Translations under genes and position numbers: made by a program
The notes under the pieces: generated by a model
The model's database searches: none
Told to the model about the DNA's origin: nothing
What the model saw: the letters and a program-made list of their open reading frames with translations, nothing else
Shown: one piece after another, positions 1-11,798 of the stretch
Position numbering within the stretch: the first letter of the stretch is position 1
How the letters are laid out: each line of letters begins with the position of its first letter
Assembly (NCBI RefSeq): GCF_051020985.1
Contig: NC_135010.1
Span: 2,726,001 to 2,790,000, forward strand
Length of the DNA: 64,000 bases
DNA from: Nomia melanderi
Lineage: Eukaryota > Arthropoda > Insecta > Hymenoptera > Halictidae
Direction: 5' to 3'

Positions 1-1540
1 ATTTTACGCATTTTTTATAAGAATATTAAAAAGAGATATTCAATTATATTTATCAATATATATCAAACCACAAAGGAAGTTCAAATATGTTTAATTATTT
101 GTAAGGTATACCTACAATTCTTTACTTATATTTTCTCACAGTTTCTTCTAATACCAATTACGATTATAATTAATAAGTTTCAATTAAAATTAAGTTATAC
201 AAATAATGTTATACAAAAAAGATATCTAAAATTAAAACTATGCCTACTCAAACTAAAATTAACGCGTCTAAGTTGTGAAACGTTCCTTGATACATAAGAA
301 TGTGTTCTGAGAATTCAATATGAAAATGTGTCTATTGTATAATAATCAAAATTGTTTAAAAGTTCTTTACATAAAATCAATTTATTCTGAATGCTCTGTA
401 AGTGATGCATGAACATAAACCTCTGTGTGATCACTGGTTTGGAGGATTGATTTTCGCTAAATTTGTTTATAAATCGTTCATTAGTCGAGAAAAATAACAA
501 AAGTGTGGGTAATAAATACAATTGCATACTTTCTTTTTTAAGATCTCATTAATTTCAATATTACATTACAGTTTCGCGTAACTTAAGGAATTAACCGATT
601 TAGTACACGAAATTGTTTACACAGAAGAGAAATTAATATCATTAAATTCAACAACCAAAAGATTTCTTCTTATACAAAAATGTATTATGGATTCTGTTTA
701 GCAAAAAATGTCATATACACTTGTTAAATTATATTTTTAAGTTAGTATAGGTTTATATTTAAAAAATTGAATATCATATATGTATTCCACCTTTTTAACA
801 GTGATAATATATTAATCAGCAATGAGATCTTTCAGAAATATTTGCAATTTTTCTTTCCAATATTTTTATTCCAAAGAACAGTAATTTATTCATTATTCAA
901 CTGCTGTAAAAAGCTTTAACATTTAGCGATGTTAAATGTAATTCTGAAGAATTTTAAACATAGAAAGCTAATTAAGTGCTATAGTGTCAACGATTTAAAA
1001 AGATTCAGATTTTTTAATCAATCATATCGTCTTGTTAATAACTCATCTACAACAATGAAAGAAAGTATTTCTATAATCTAACGAAAATCATTTAACTTGT
1101 ATTTTAATAAATACCCTATGATTTTTGCAATAATATTATATATTAGAATATAAAGCTTATATTTCGTAACATCTTAATAACTTAACAAGCATGATCAAAT
1201 AATGGCTACATAGATACTCTCACGCTTGCACTTGAATTAGTAACTAAATTTCCGTTCAATACCTTGTAAACGTAATTTACGTAATTACATTATTACAAAT
1301 TTCCATTTGAATGAATTAATAAATTAAAAAATAATAGACTTCCTTCCGTATCCTTCATCTCCTTATCAATTATCTCAAGTCATAAACTAAATATAATAAT
1401 TATAAAAAATCCGTTGAAACAATTTCATTTATTAGATCATTTACTACAAACGCCTCCTTCATTTTTTTGTCACTGAACAAATATTTCTACTTGGAATTGT
1501 ATTTTGAAATATTCATGATCGATAACATGACTCAGTAAAA
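1..1540. other. AT-rich stretch, no feature seen
   Basis: Strongly AT-rich DNA with short homopolymer runs and stop codons in every frame. I see no paired TTAA termini, coding frame, RNA gene or obvious repeat here. Confidence 0.7.
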
Positions 1541-2110
1541 AGAAGTCCCGGTGTGATATGGATTGAAAGGCCCCCCTTTTCTCGTTGCCATTGGGGACAG
1601 GAAGTTATTCACGGGAAGAAACTTTTACCAAACAAAGGTCCCCCTTTCTCGAGCATCCGGCTAACTCTCGCTATCCTCCTTGGCAGCGGGAATGGTAGCG
1701 GCACGCCGACCCAATGTTTGGTTACTTTACTTTCATTTTCATTTGGTCGGCGTTCGTGGCACGTTGGCGGTCGGACGAAATTACGTAAGCCGGGAACGCG
1801 GCTCACCACAACGTTGCTCGATCCAAGTCATGTCAAAATAATAGTGGCCATTCTTATTATGTATCTTGTTCTGCCACTGGTCGCCGTCTTGGGTCGGTCT
1901 TTTGCTCCTCTATCGGGAACACCGAGACACGCTGCCAAGAAATGCTACTTGAAAGTGACTGTCAAATATTTGCGGACGCCTGATCGCCACCTCTGCGCAG
2001 GAGGGACGTCGAATCCTGAGTAAACCGAATGGAAGAAGCTTACGGATCGTTCCACAGAGTGTTACAGATCTCTGCGAAGAATGGTGGTTGCCCAAGACGA
2101 TCTTTTGTCG
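1541..2110. other. GC-richer island 1
   Basis: Base composition rises sharply relative to both flanks and CpG is frequent. A 156-codon open frame runs 1553-2023 on the plus strand, but its translation shows no domain I recognise, begins and ends inside the island, and has competing open frames on the other strand, as expected from GC-rich DNA alone. The island holds a 13-bp stem hairpin at 1704-1752 and a motif shared with the island near 57.35 kb. It could be regulatory DNA, an exon of a non-coding transcript, or an old repeat; the sequence does not decide. Confidence 0.5.
1704..1752. other. Inverted repeat, 13-bp stem
   Basis: CGCCGACCCAATG (1704-1716) and CATTTGGTCGGCG (1740-1752) are complementary apart from one position, with a 23-nt loop. 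This would fold as RNA or DNA, but the stem is short for a microRNA precursor and no function can be assigned. Confidence 0.45.
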
Positions 2111-2187
2111 TTTTACGAAAGGGTTGGTTCTTTATTGATTTCACTCACTAGTGGATAACACTTATTCATTCTCATACTATTTGTAGT

Positions 2188-2423
2188 TTAATCCTTTCGC
2201 CTCGAATGGTACACGTAGGTGCCACGAATATTTTAAATTACCGGAAAGGTAGAAAACACCTTAAGGATAAAGGAAAGTTATACTCCACAGAAATCTTTGC
2301 TTATAGCTGACAGCTTACGTGCTAATCAGCTGTCAGCACATGTGTTTTGGTTGATTAGCGCGCAGCCATAAGGTTTTTTCACAAAATTGACATTCAAAAA
2401 TATATTCAAAGACAAAGGGTTAA
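2188..2423 (+). mobile_element. Family J TTAA element, copy 1
   Basis: The element starts TTAATCCTTTCGCCTCGAAT and ends ATTCAAAGACAAAGGGTTAA, an imperfect terminal inverted repeat bounded by TTAA on both sides. The body (CCTTAAGGATAAAGGAAAG and the following ATCTTTGCTTAT block) is recognisably repeated at 47881-48194. Inside is a perfect 10-bp hairpin: GCTGACAGCT at 2306-2315 and AGCTGTCAGC at 2328-2337. TTAA ends are the hallmark of piggyBac-type targets; there is no coding capacity. Confidence 0.7.
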
Positions 2424-2441
2424 ACATACAATAAGCGATGA

Positions 2442-3030
2442 TTAACCCTTTGTATTCGAAAGTTTTTTATTAGAAATATTCAGGGCTCTGTTTTTAAAGA
2501 AAGGTGTCGGAACTTACTTCTTGTCAAGGTTTTTATTAAAGACAATTATATTCAAATGTCATTTAAATGAAATTTAAAGCAGCTTTTTCTATGCCACGAA
2601 CCGTATAAAAAATTAAACAAAATTCGTCGTATTCTCTTTTTATTTTAGATGTCAAATCTAAAGTTAAACAAACAAATACTAATTTTTGATATAAACAATT
2701 GTTTCTTTAGATGAGTTAGCAATTTTTATTTTCTTTTAGTGATTTTTTAACTATAAATTCTTATTAGGATTCAAAATACCGTGAAAGAAGGTATCGGAAC
2801 GCCGTTTCACCGCGTTACATGATAAAGGAAGTCCTGAAAATACTCAACAGTTTCTGATGAAATGTAGACCAAGTTTTTTGAAACTATTTAACGATAATTC
2901 ATACATAAATTAACGAACAGAACTATTTTATTTCAATATCTCACATAGTAATGTATATTTCTACAAAGTTTAATATTAAATATTAAATTTCATAATTTTG
3001 TGGTATCAAAATAAGGGTGCAAAGGGTTAA
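2442..3030. mobile_element. Family I TTAA element (589 bp)
   Basis: It is bounded by TTAACCCTTTGTATTCG on the left and GGGTGCAAAGGGTTAA on the right, giving an 11-bp TTAACCCTTTG inverted repeat. Its last TTAA is also the first TTAA of the C element that follows, so the two are end to end. Two internal stretches resemble each other (GAAAGGTGTCGGAAC at about 2500 and GAAGGTATCGGAAC at about 2787). No coding frame is present. The longer size means it could also be two fused remnants. Confidence 0.5.
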
Positions 3031-3281
3031 CACTAGATGTACCGTGACCAGTTAAATGATTGATTTTAAAATTTAATTTAAAATTCTGTGTTCTCTTCCT
3101 TCTTATTTCATACCAATTCCTATACTGTCCGATCAATCAGTTGTTAAATGTTTCCCTCTCCTGTTATTTCTATTTCCATTGAGAAAAATTTATTTTAACT
3201 TGTTTACCTTCATTTAATAAGCAGTTAATTAATTAGTTACGGTAGGAATAGATAACAAAGTGTTGTTACGTTTAATGTTAA
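3027..3281 (+). mobile_element. Family C TTAA element, copy 1
   Basis: It begins TTAACACTAGATGTACC and ends GGTACGTTTA-like (TTACGTTTAATGTTAA), forming an inverted repeat with TTAA at both ends, 255 bp in all. The left subterminal region reads GTGACCAGTTAAATGATTGA, matching the GGTCAAATGACC palindrome of copy 2 at 25431. The body (ATTCCTATACTGTCCGATCA, then CCATTGAGAAAAATTTA) aligns with copies at 25.4 and 58.0 kb. Confidence 0.8.
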
Positions 3282-6200
3282 AATGCAGAACTTAATGCAG
3301 ATGTCTTCTAAAGGAGGTGGTTTGTTTCAATCTGTTTTTTATTTGCTAACAGATATCTACTCATTAATGTCGTATATATAAGTACTTTAAACTAGTCACT
3401 TTTAACTATGTAGTAACAATTATAAAGTAGAATGTAGATGTAAATGTAAATATATGTTAAATAAAATTCTGAAGGACGGAATTAACGAGACGTTTATATA
3501 ATCTAGTACAGGTTTTACTTTGATTCTAATGAACTGAAAAGTTCAATTATTTTATGAAAGTTTTAAGTGTATTGACTTTTAAGATATGCCTCACGCTATT
3601 TGCTTGTGCAAAACTTTCTTAAACAAATGTATTCTTATATAACGTAATCTACTTTGCATTTTTAATAAGAAAGTTATACTAAATCTTCGAATTATACACT
3701 GTAAGATTTTGACTACTTAGATATCTAAATTTTTTAGTCTTTTTAATAGGAATTCGGAAGGTTGAACTGAAATTAACTATAAATTATTGATACTGAACGT
3801 AAGAGCAATCGGTAATTAAATAAATTAAGAGTAATTAATGAAAAGGTCAATCAGCGCAGGTGATACTGCGCGTTTACGTAATCTAGAGGTAGAATTTTAC
3901 GGAAAATCCATGTTTGCGAAAGAAAGGAATTATTTCTGTGATTCGTGCCAGTTGACGTGTCATTTCTTCTCTCGAAGGAAATTAGCCTATATAAGTAGAA
4001 TTGGCACAATTTTTGAGTCTACCGTTTGCGTGAGTGTTAAAACAGGGTTAATTTAGTCTTGGTCGATGGTGTTGTTTGCAGCAGCGCTAACAGGCTTCAA
4101 AGAGTATCGCGAACGACGCATTTAGAAACGATGCTCTCGTTTCAAGACTAGAGTTAAGGTCGGCCTGAGATCGTCGTGACTCGACAGCCTCATAGAAACG
4201 TAACTTCGTTCACGCCCCTTTCGACAGGTTCAATTTAGAATTCTTACCGTATCTTTGGCAACAGTGTTATGTTTGACTTGCAAGCATTTCTTCTTGCGTA
4301 TAATGTTAATTTGCTCTATTACATGAAATGGATTTGTATTATTCTTTTTCGAAATTTTTTTAATCCTTCCCTTTATTATAATTATTTGAATTAATGTTTA
4401 CGATGATAATTCTAATTAATTAAGATTAGTGGCAGTCACAATAATTGAAACGGTGCTATTATACAGAAACTTAATTATCAATTACATTGATTTATAGATA
4501 CTTCCTTTGAAGTTTTTTTTATAGTCATCAAAACAATAAAAATTCTATTTTCGTGATATTGATCACATTACACCGTTTATCTATCTGTTTATATATTTTA
4601 TTTTATATTATAGAAACTTTATTTTAATAAAACGAAATGAAATTTTCGGATGTACAGTTAAAACGAAATGAAATTTACACACCAATTTTGTTATCTACTA
4701 TTATAATACTTATAAGTTGTACGAGATCATTGCTGTATGTATTAAATTCGGAATATACACGCAAAATTAATAAGTTTTGCATTATGTAAATAAACTTTAA
4801 TGCTTCACTTGAAATAATATATGTATTATCTACTAACCATTATGAAGGCTTCCACGTTGCATAGATCATTTAAATTAAATGTTTATTCAATTCTTTTTAA
4901 GAATACGAATGTATAGCATTATTCTTGAAATAAGAGGGCAATACTTTAAATGTAATATAGCCTCCTTTAGTTTTTGTTTAATGAGAACTATTTAAGATAT
5001 TACTGAGTAAAACGACCAATGCATTTGAGGTAATGTAAATTTCATAGGTATCTTTAGAAATAAATGTAAAAATTGATAAGAAATATTCTATTACTTGTTG
5101 ATGCAGACAGTAGCTCGCGTTTTCATGAAAATGTCATGGGTACTCATATAAAATTTAATTAATAGCCACAGTGCAAAGGATATAAAGAAATATGTTTACT
5201 TCAAGGTAGAAGATCATGAAATGTTATGAGTCAGCATTCGATCCTACTGATCAAATTTATCTTATGGTTTATCGAGTTCTCATCTAACTCGATGGTATCC
5301 AATTATGAGTGTCACAAAAACACGACCAAGGTTGTGATCTTTGCCACAACTCTTTAGTTCTTCCTCGTAAACAGTGCATGGTACCCCATAATTTGTGACA
5401 TAATCATGGAGGGGATGATTGCGTAGCCAATATTACGACGGAAAGAGATAAAAACATGTCCAGTTATTTAGGCTTCCTCTATTTTTCAAGAATTCATCAG
5501 TAAATAGATTTATTCTTTCTACACTCTACGAGATACTTTATCTATAAAATGTAACATTCTCATCGATAAATCGCTACATACTAATCCTCATGGTGAGGAT
5601 GGAAATTCATATGAAATTTATGTAAAATTAGTACAGTGCGAAACATATTAATTCAAATATGTCCGAATTTTTATAAGTGATTCTCATTAAAATAGTGTCG
5701 TTCCTTCACGACTTTGTTAGAGTCTAAGCTGAATAAATCTCTTATAAGTATTTACTTTATTGTTAGTTGTCATAGAAAAATAAAATTATTTTATAATATT
5801 TTTTGTAGAAGGATAATTAGAAATATATCTGGGTTAATGTGTTGACTAGCATGGTGAAGCTAAATAATTAATTATACTATTTTTAAACAGTGGTTCTTTA
5901 TATTCTCTAAATATATTGCTACTAAAAATATTTTACCAGTTGCTCAATTGACAATAAATTTATTTTAACGAACAAAGTGCAAATGAATAGTTGAGTTTTT
6001 ATGTACCTGAGGTAATTAAAGAGAAATGGCAAAACAATATCGATAAATGAGAAGCTACCAAAACTATTTAGTTTTGTTTGAACCGTAAGTATTTTAACTG
6101 TTTCGAATATTTTTCAGAGGTAATACATATTTAATGGAGGAATCATATACTTAGTGACATTTTATGCCATCATGACATTACAACATCTAAATGCTTTCGC

Positions 6201-7537
6201 TCTAAATAGTTATTATACATCTTCTGCGAATCTATAGAGTACCTCATTAGCTCCATATTATGCAGTCTAATTATATAAGTTAATGCTCGTATCTTTTGTA
6301 AAAAAAATTCTTGCATAGTTATATAAACGTTACACTTTTGCATATTTAACAATACATTATTAATCTGTGTTAGTAATCTGTTATTAGAGCCAATTTAGAT
6401 CATAATGTGTGGACCTAAGAAAACCTAATTCGATAATAATTATAAATAATAATTAGAAATATGTAATTATACTTGTAATAATATTTTGTTTGAATTTGTT
6501 ATTTTTTGTTTTGATGCTTGAATGCAGGGCAAACTTATTATGAGTTTATTTTGGATTTGAATTATAAGTCTTAGTGTGATATTTAGTGATTGGAGTATTG
6601 CGGTCAAATTAGTTCAGATAACTGAAACGCGGATAAGTAGAATTCTGTTGTATTAACAAGAAAAAGTGGTAATTTATAATAATTTCTAAAATATATATCT
6701 CTATGAAAATCATAGCATATTTAATTTGTCAATTAGGGAAAATGAGTTGATTTGTTCTTCTTATTCATTTTTATTCCTGATTTCATTTTCTTAATCGATC
6801 CATTATAATTAATACTAATTTTTCATTCTGTCTTTTTAGGCCTACATTTTATTAAATATTTTTATGAAGAATCTCGTCGCTAATACACCACAGAATACTT
6901 ATTTATTTACCAACGCACTCTTCGTTATGTTATGAAAATATCTCAAATATCTCGTGAATTAAATTATATTTACGTGTATTACGCAGTAAATGTCTTCAAA
7001 TTATTTTTATTCAAACTCAATTGTGCTTATATGTGCATAGATAACTGAAAAATTAGCTAGTTAATGGTTTACCCACTTTAAACGTTATAATTTCCATCGC
7101 AGTTATCTTAATTTCAACTGTTTTATCATTTTTAATTTGGCAGAGAAAAAATATTTGCATTTGTTATAAGTCTATATTTAGCTTAAATATTAAATATTGA
7201 TAACAGAAGAATATTATCTTATTCCATTATAAAAAATTAATTGTTTTGATGTTTATAAGTTTTTATTTAAAATCAAGGGGTTGGTCATACAAATAGTAGA
7301 AATTTATATGATAATAAATAATTAATTACTTTGATTAATACATTTGTTTAATTTCATAATACTTATTGTTAGTTCAGACGAATCTTTAATAAAGTAAAAG
7401 GCGTTTTCTGTTCGGAATTATGATAGTTTAATATTATATTGCGTAAAGTAAACAAGAAGTTCGAGTAAAAAAATTTTTTGGAACCTACAGCCTGAAATTT
7501 CAGTCACGTGGGGAAAACGTAATTCCAGGCCAACTGG
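3282..7537. other. AT-rich stretch, nothing firm
   Basis: Mostly AT-rich sequence. A slightly GC-richer patch at 3830-4260 carries a 72-codon open frame without recognisable similarity. On the minus strand about 5395-5280 an open stretch of some 40 codons reads like plausible protein (with GKDHNLGRVFVTLI) but I cannot identify it. No TTAA element with two ends was found here. Confidence 0.6.
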
Positions 7538-7775
7538 TTAACACTTTGAGTGCCAAGTGTATTCTGTTCGTGTTCTCAGCGGAGCCTAAAGGTCAATGTA
7601 TCGTTTCACTCGTACTATAATTTTTTTTTCTTTAAAAAAGAATTTTTTAATGTCCGTAAAGACGTTCGAATCGGTAAAATTTCGATAATAAGAAAGTGTT
7701 TACTTTTCTATCTATTACATAAGGAAAGAACATTTATAATGAGGCCAGGCAGAATGTTGTACTTTTTATTATAGC
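7538..7775. repeat. Family O: unpaired TTAA terminus
   Basis: TTAACACTTTGAGTGCCAAG at 7538 resembles TTAATGCTTTGAGTGCTATT at 54891 and has the form of the left end of a TTAA element. I could not find a convincing matching right end, so the right limit given here is only a guess at the element's reach. Confidence 0.35.
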
Positions 7776-7977
7776 GTTACAGAAGTTCAAAGATTGATCA
7801 TTTTTTTTATCAATAATGTAGAGATTCTTCTCACAACTACTTCACAAAATTAGTGTATTTATCATGTTTACAAATGGGGTTTCGTTATCGTATTGAATGT
7901 ACACATAAGAAAATATATAAATAATCCCTGTTTATGTAAATATTGAGTAAAGTTGTACGTTTCTCACTTTTAGGAAA

Positions 7978-8177
7978 TTAACCCTTTGCGGTTGAATGTC
8001 ACTATAATGGCGACTTCAAGCTTTGACATAAAAATTTAATTATTCAGATAATGAGAAGTTGCTATATGATTTTCTGTTTTTCCAATATCAAAGACTTCGA
8101 TGCATAATTGAATGGATATTTAGAATAAAGGTCTTAATTACACATTTTGTAAAAGTTACTTTTGTAAAGAAAGGGTA
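7978..8177 (+). mobile_element. Family H TTAA element, copy 1
   Basis: It starts TTAACCCTTTGCGGTTGAAT followed by TATAATGGCGACTT, the same as the copy at 51398. The right end AAAGAAAGGGTAAA looks like the inverted repeat with its TTAA mutated, so the right boundary is less sure than the left. Confidence 0.6.
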
Positions 8178-8538
8178 AAATGTGATGTACAGAATGTTTC
8201 TATAAAGTTTTGTTTCTTAATTATTACTCCAGATGTTAGAAATTAAACGTAAAAGAAAAGTAAATATTGATGATTGTATCGGAAAATTACCTATGTTACA
8301 AATTCCTGTCGACACAGCAGAGTCCAATAATTTACCGATTGTATAACAAATGTACTATTAATTAGCAAGAAGAAAAAAGAACTTGCTTCAACTTTGTATT
8401 TATAAAAAGTAATAAATTGCTTTTCAATTATTAATTTTTTATTTTCATGTTTCAATTTAAAATTAATGCGATGTAACATACATCATTCTTCTAGACCTCT
8501 ATTTAATTCAGTTTTGTATGGAAAGAATTTTCTGAAGT

Positions 8539-8777
8539 TTAATACGTTGATCGCCACGAGAATTTTGAGCGTTTCATATAATATTCTTTCATAATAAAAG
8601 CAGGTGGTATTAGAATTAATTACTAATGGTTTGGTATTATAATTCTTAAATTATACCAGTATTTAGTTACTTATGTTACTAAATATCTTTATTGGGCATC
8701 TGTTTTCTTCTTGTAATTATTTTCATTAATTGGGAAGCTTTGGTCATTGGTGACCACCGTGACGATCAACGTGTTAA
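8539..8777 (+). mobile_element. Family F TTAA element, copy 1
   Basis: The left end is TTAATACGTTGATCGCCACG and the right end CGTGACGATCAACGTGTTAA, a long inverted repeat with TTAA on each side (239 bp). Inside the right end lies the near-palindrome GGTCATTGGTGACC (8742-8755), 18 bp from the TTAA. The internal pattern TTACTTATGTTACTAAATAT recurs in copies at 10036 and 50943. Confidence 0.85.
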
Positions 8778-9071
8778 TCTATTAATCACAATCAGTCAAA
8801 TTGGTCAAATTGACCCATTTCAGAATTTTTATTTTGCAAGGATTTAAATTATGAAGGTATGTTTGCGAATGATTTTAAATTAAATTTGTGTATTTGTACA
8901 AATACAAAACTAGAAGACTCTTCGGATCTTCCTAAACGTATTGTTCTAATTTTTATTATAAATTGGAAATAAGTCACTCTAATTGCTTAGTAGTTTTAGT
9001 GTTGAATTGTAAAACCTATATAGTATAAGTTATTTTGCACCGATGTTCATCCCTTCAGAAAGTCGATCACA

Positions 9072-9297
9072 TTAACATTAAAACTACCGAACAGTTCAAT
9101 TGACTTTTTGAAATTTTTGTATAGAAATAGCAAGAGTGCATATATTGAGACTTCAATTCATTTACAATACAGTTTGCGTATTGCTAAATCAAATTCTTGA
9201 ATAATTTCTCAGAGAAACATCTATTGTCGTTTTAACAATTGACAAGGAGGAAATCGGGAATGAGTCATTTTGACTCATCAGATGGTTTTAGTGTTAA
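9072..9297 (+). mobile_element. Family A TTAA element, copy 1
   Basis: The ends are TTAACATTAAAACTACCGAA and GATGGTTTTAGTGTTAA. The subterminal right side has the perfect hairpin TGAGTCATTTTGACTCA (9261-9277), 16 bp from the TTAA. The internal block TGACTTTTTGAAATTT, a 16-mer near the left, and CAGTTTGCGTATTGCTAAAT are diagnostic of family A, which has seven copies in this window. The size of 226 bp and the lack of coding sequence identify it as a MITE. Confidence 0.9.
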
Positions 9298-9539
9298 TTT
9301 AATTTTATTTTTATATGGTAATATGGAAACCAATCTGTTACAAAAGTATGTACAAATCGTATATACGTATTTAACATATTGTATTTTGTTTATTATTCGG
9401 GTAACGATTTTGTTAATGTGTTACATTCATATCATATCTTGCTTGTTTGTGGTGTATTGCGATTTGTGTTATTTTGCGCTGTGTCTTTTTAATAAAAGTA
9501 TTATTATTTATTAAAAACCCAACACAACTTTCGTCCTCC

Positions 9540-10027
9540 AAGGTGTTAACGATGAAAAGTTTGATAGCCATCGTGTGAACGAGTTAAAACGAACAGTTGG
9601 AAAAACGAGTCGCACACGTGGATCATCGATGAAAACGTTAGGAGTAAAGAAAGGGAGGGCCCTCCCCCTCCGCGAGACGCTCTGTCACAATTGGACTGCG
9701 ATGGCGCAAACGGTGGGCAACTCTCGCGCAGGGCACGATCGGCCGTCGCGATGCTATGCGTGTGCGCCCCACGGTATACCACGCACTCGACACGCGTTTG
9801 AACGCAACCGCGTGGCGCACTATTTATAGGCGATCAGGCAAAAACGAAGCAGAAGCGAGAGAAGTCAAGGAAGGTCACGAAGAAAGCCTCCGGTGACCCG
9901 AATTTTTCCCCCCGACGTCACTGGTCTTTGACCTATTTTCAGCCCGCGACGCTTGGTCACCCGCGTTCATCAGCCGTTTTTTCACTTTCCGTCCCTACTT
10001 TTCCCGGTCGCCTCACGTAACACCGCG
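9540..10027. other. GC-richer island 2
   Basis: A GC- and CpG-rich block sits between A1 and the G/F cluster. Open frames of 60-84 codons overlap one another on both strands and none resembles a known protein. The block contains CTATTTATAG and an AAGGTCACGAAGAAAGC motif that recurs in two other islands (16.5 and 19.4 kb), which suggests shared ancestry or a regulatory role rather than coding. Confidence 0.5.
9820..9890 (+). promoter_or_regulatory. TATTTATAG / GAAGAAAGC module, copy 1
   Basis: CTATTTATAG (9820-9829) is a perfect match to the MEF2 consensus YTAWWWWTAR and also resembles a TATA box. Thirty-odd bases on is AAGGAAGGTCACGAAGAAAG (from 9867), shared with the modules at 16515 and 19376. 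The function is inferred only. Confidence 0.35.
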
Positions 10028-10370
10028 TTAATCTGTTAACACGTTAAGCGACACGAGAATCTTGAACGTTTCATACATGATTTGTTCCATCGTAGCAAAG
10101 GTAAATAAGAGCAATCATTAACTATTTCGCGTCAGAATTCTTACATTACACTATTGTTAACTTACTTATGTTATTAAATATTTTTAGTCAACAGCAGTCG
10201 TCTTGCATAATGTTATTTTATTCAAGCATTTCAGAAGCGTCGGTCATCGGTGACCGACACGGCATCTAACATGTTAACTGTGGAATGTAGTTTGAGAAAT
10301 ATCTCGTTTTGCGCACAATATAAACAAAATGAATTGTGTATTTACTCGTCAAACACAGTTAACTGGTTAA
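10028..10370 (+). mobile_element. Family G element, internally deleted, interrupted by F
   Basis: The left terminus TTAATCTGTTAA corresponds to TTAACCAGTTAA of the intact copy at 52988. Family F copy 2 occupies the inner TTAA. After it, CTGTGGAATGTAGTTTGAGA resumes the G sequence, ending with CTCGTCAAACACAGTTAACT and GGTTAA, the G right end. The middle of G is missing, so the residual G sequence is only about 100 bp. Confidence 0.6.
10036..10277 (+). mobile_element. Family F TTAA element, copy 2 (nested in G)
   Basis: The ends TTAACACGTTAAGCGACACG and CATCTAACATGTTAA form the F inverted repeat. The right side has CGGTCATCGGTGACCG, an imperfect palindrome at the position seen in copy 1. TTAA is present on both sides and the sequence outside belongs to a G element. 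Confidence 0.8.
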
Positions 10371-10599
10371 ACGCCATGCCAGTCACTGATGACGACGCTT
10401 CTGAATTACTTGAAAACAATCGTAACAAACAAGATAACCGAAGCTGAATGAAAATGTTTAGTAATCTAATTAAGATGATAATAGTGTAATGCAAGGAGTG
10501 CAACGCCAAATAATTAATAATTGTTCCTGCTTTACTTTGCTACAAAAGAATAATTATACGGAAAAATGGTCAAGATTTTCGTGGTGCTTAACGTGTTGA
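10359..10599 (-). mobile_element. Family F TTAA element, copy 3
   Basis: Reverse-oriented F: GGTTAAACGCCATGCCAGTC at the start is the F right end read backwards, and GATTTTCGTGGTGCTTAACG followed by TGTTGA is the F left end with the TTAA mutated to TTGA. It abuts the right end of the G remnant, so the exact left boundary (10359 or 10367) is ambiguous. Confidence 0.65.
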
Positions 10600-10740
10600 T
10601 TGGTTACACGCGACGCGGAATGTGCACGAGCCGCATTCATTTTGAAAGATTGTTCCGGACTTTTCAGGGGGTCTTCGGTTACAGTCATTGAATGTAGTGA
10701 TGTGTGACTTTTGACTGAAAATATTAGGTCATCCCATACT

Positions 10741-11596
10741 TAGGGGAAAGTAGGATAAAACGGGCAGTAATGTTTTTCATAGATAAAGAGCTCGTATCAA
10801 GTTGATATCGCATAACATGGTTCTAATAAGTCCTCAATGTAGTTTGAGATCGACTGCACAGTAGTGCGTGAGTTATTTTTCGATTAAAAACATTGGAAAG
10901 ATATTTAGTCAGAAAGTGTTGATGTTACATAAATATTTCAAGCATTTCTTTTTACCTTTCGATTAAAAAGTAAAGAAAAATAACTACAGTACTGGATTCT
11001 ACCTTCCTTTAGCTATAATTTTGACATTTAAGTTATTTCTTTATCCCATGCCAAACTGTAAATTTTAAATGCTTTTCAAAATTATGATGCGCGGGGCAAA
11101 ATGGAACATTGTAGCACAGAGGCAACACGAGTCCCTTGTTATGTGCTTTGTTTATAGTTTTAATTAGTTATGTGTAGTCGTATTGATGTATAGCAAATTA
11201 GAATCGAAAATAAGATAGAGACTGTTCAGTGCAGAAAAAGAAGATGCCATATTTATTTCTGATTTTTGTTCCTAAAACTACATATATTTATTTATATCAG
11301 CTAAGAATGAAGTATATTCAGTTAACAATTTTGATTTAGTAGAAATAAAGATTTTGTATTTTTATATGATTTTACATGAGTGTCCTGTTTTATCATTTTT
11401 GTAAAGCGGATATTTCCATATGTTTAGAAAATCATATTTTCCTTTGTAATTAAGTATTTTTATTAAAAAGATCTTTTATTTCTTTATAGTCAGAAGTTTA
11501 TTTAAGACTTCCAAAAAGGGTTTCAGACGTTTATTGCTTCAGATACTTTGTTATTACGATTAAAAAAAGCGTGCTATTTCATCCTACGTTCTCCTA
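10741..11596. mobile_element. Element T, 856 bp with inverted ends
   Basis: TAGGGGAAAGTAGGATAAAA at the left is matched in reverse complement by TTTCATCCTACGTTCTCCTA at the right, with about 16 of 20 positions complementary. An internal GCGGGGCAAAATGGAACAT motif and a TGTCCTGTTTTATCAT motif echo the end sequence. No transposase frame is visible. The class is unknown to me; the ends begin and finish with TA. Confidence 0.55.
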
Positions 11597-11798
11597 CAAT
11601 AGGACTCTCTATAACACGGTTAAAAAATTCCGAGTTATAGGGATTTCATGTTTACAGGTTTCCCGTTAAATTCCATGCACATCATCTTTTGGATACTGGT
11701 CCAACATCTTCCGCGCGTATCAACTTCGTATGAAAGTACTCATTTTCATAGTCATTTTTTAGCAAATTTTTAATCGCGTTATACGGGGTTCTACTGTA
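11595..11798. mobile_element. Tigger/pogo-like MITE, TA-flanked
   Basis: The left end TACAATAGGACTCTCTATAA and the reverse complement of the right end, TACAGTAGAACCCCGTATAA, agree at most positions. Both have the CAGTAGAACCCCG..ATAAC look of pogo/Tigger (Tc1-mariner superfamily) termini. TA flanks each side, the expected target duplication. At 204 bp it is non-autonomous. Its left TA coincides with the last two bases of element T. Confidence 0.65.

Noticed and set aside
1704..1752. microRNA precursor
   Set aside because: The stem is only 13 bp, too short for a canonical precursor arm.
1553..2023. 156-codon open frame in island 1
   Set aside because: No recognisable domain, overlapping frames on the other strand, and a GC-rich context that gives long frames by chance. 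No splice or promoter support.
5280..5400. Short minus-strand stretch that reads like protein
   Set aside because: About 40 codons, no recognised family, AT-rich surroundings; could be a decayed transposon piece, but I cannot support it.
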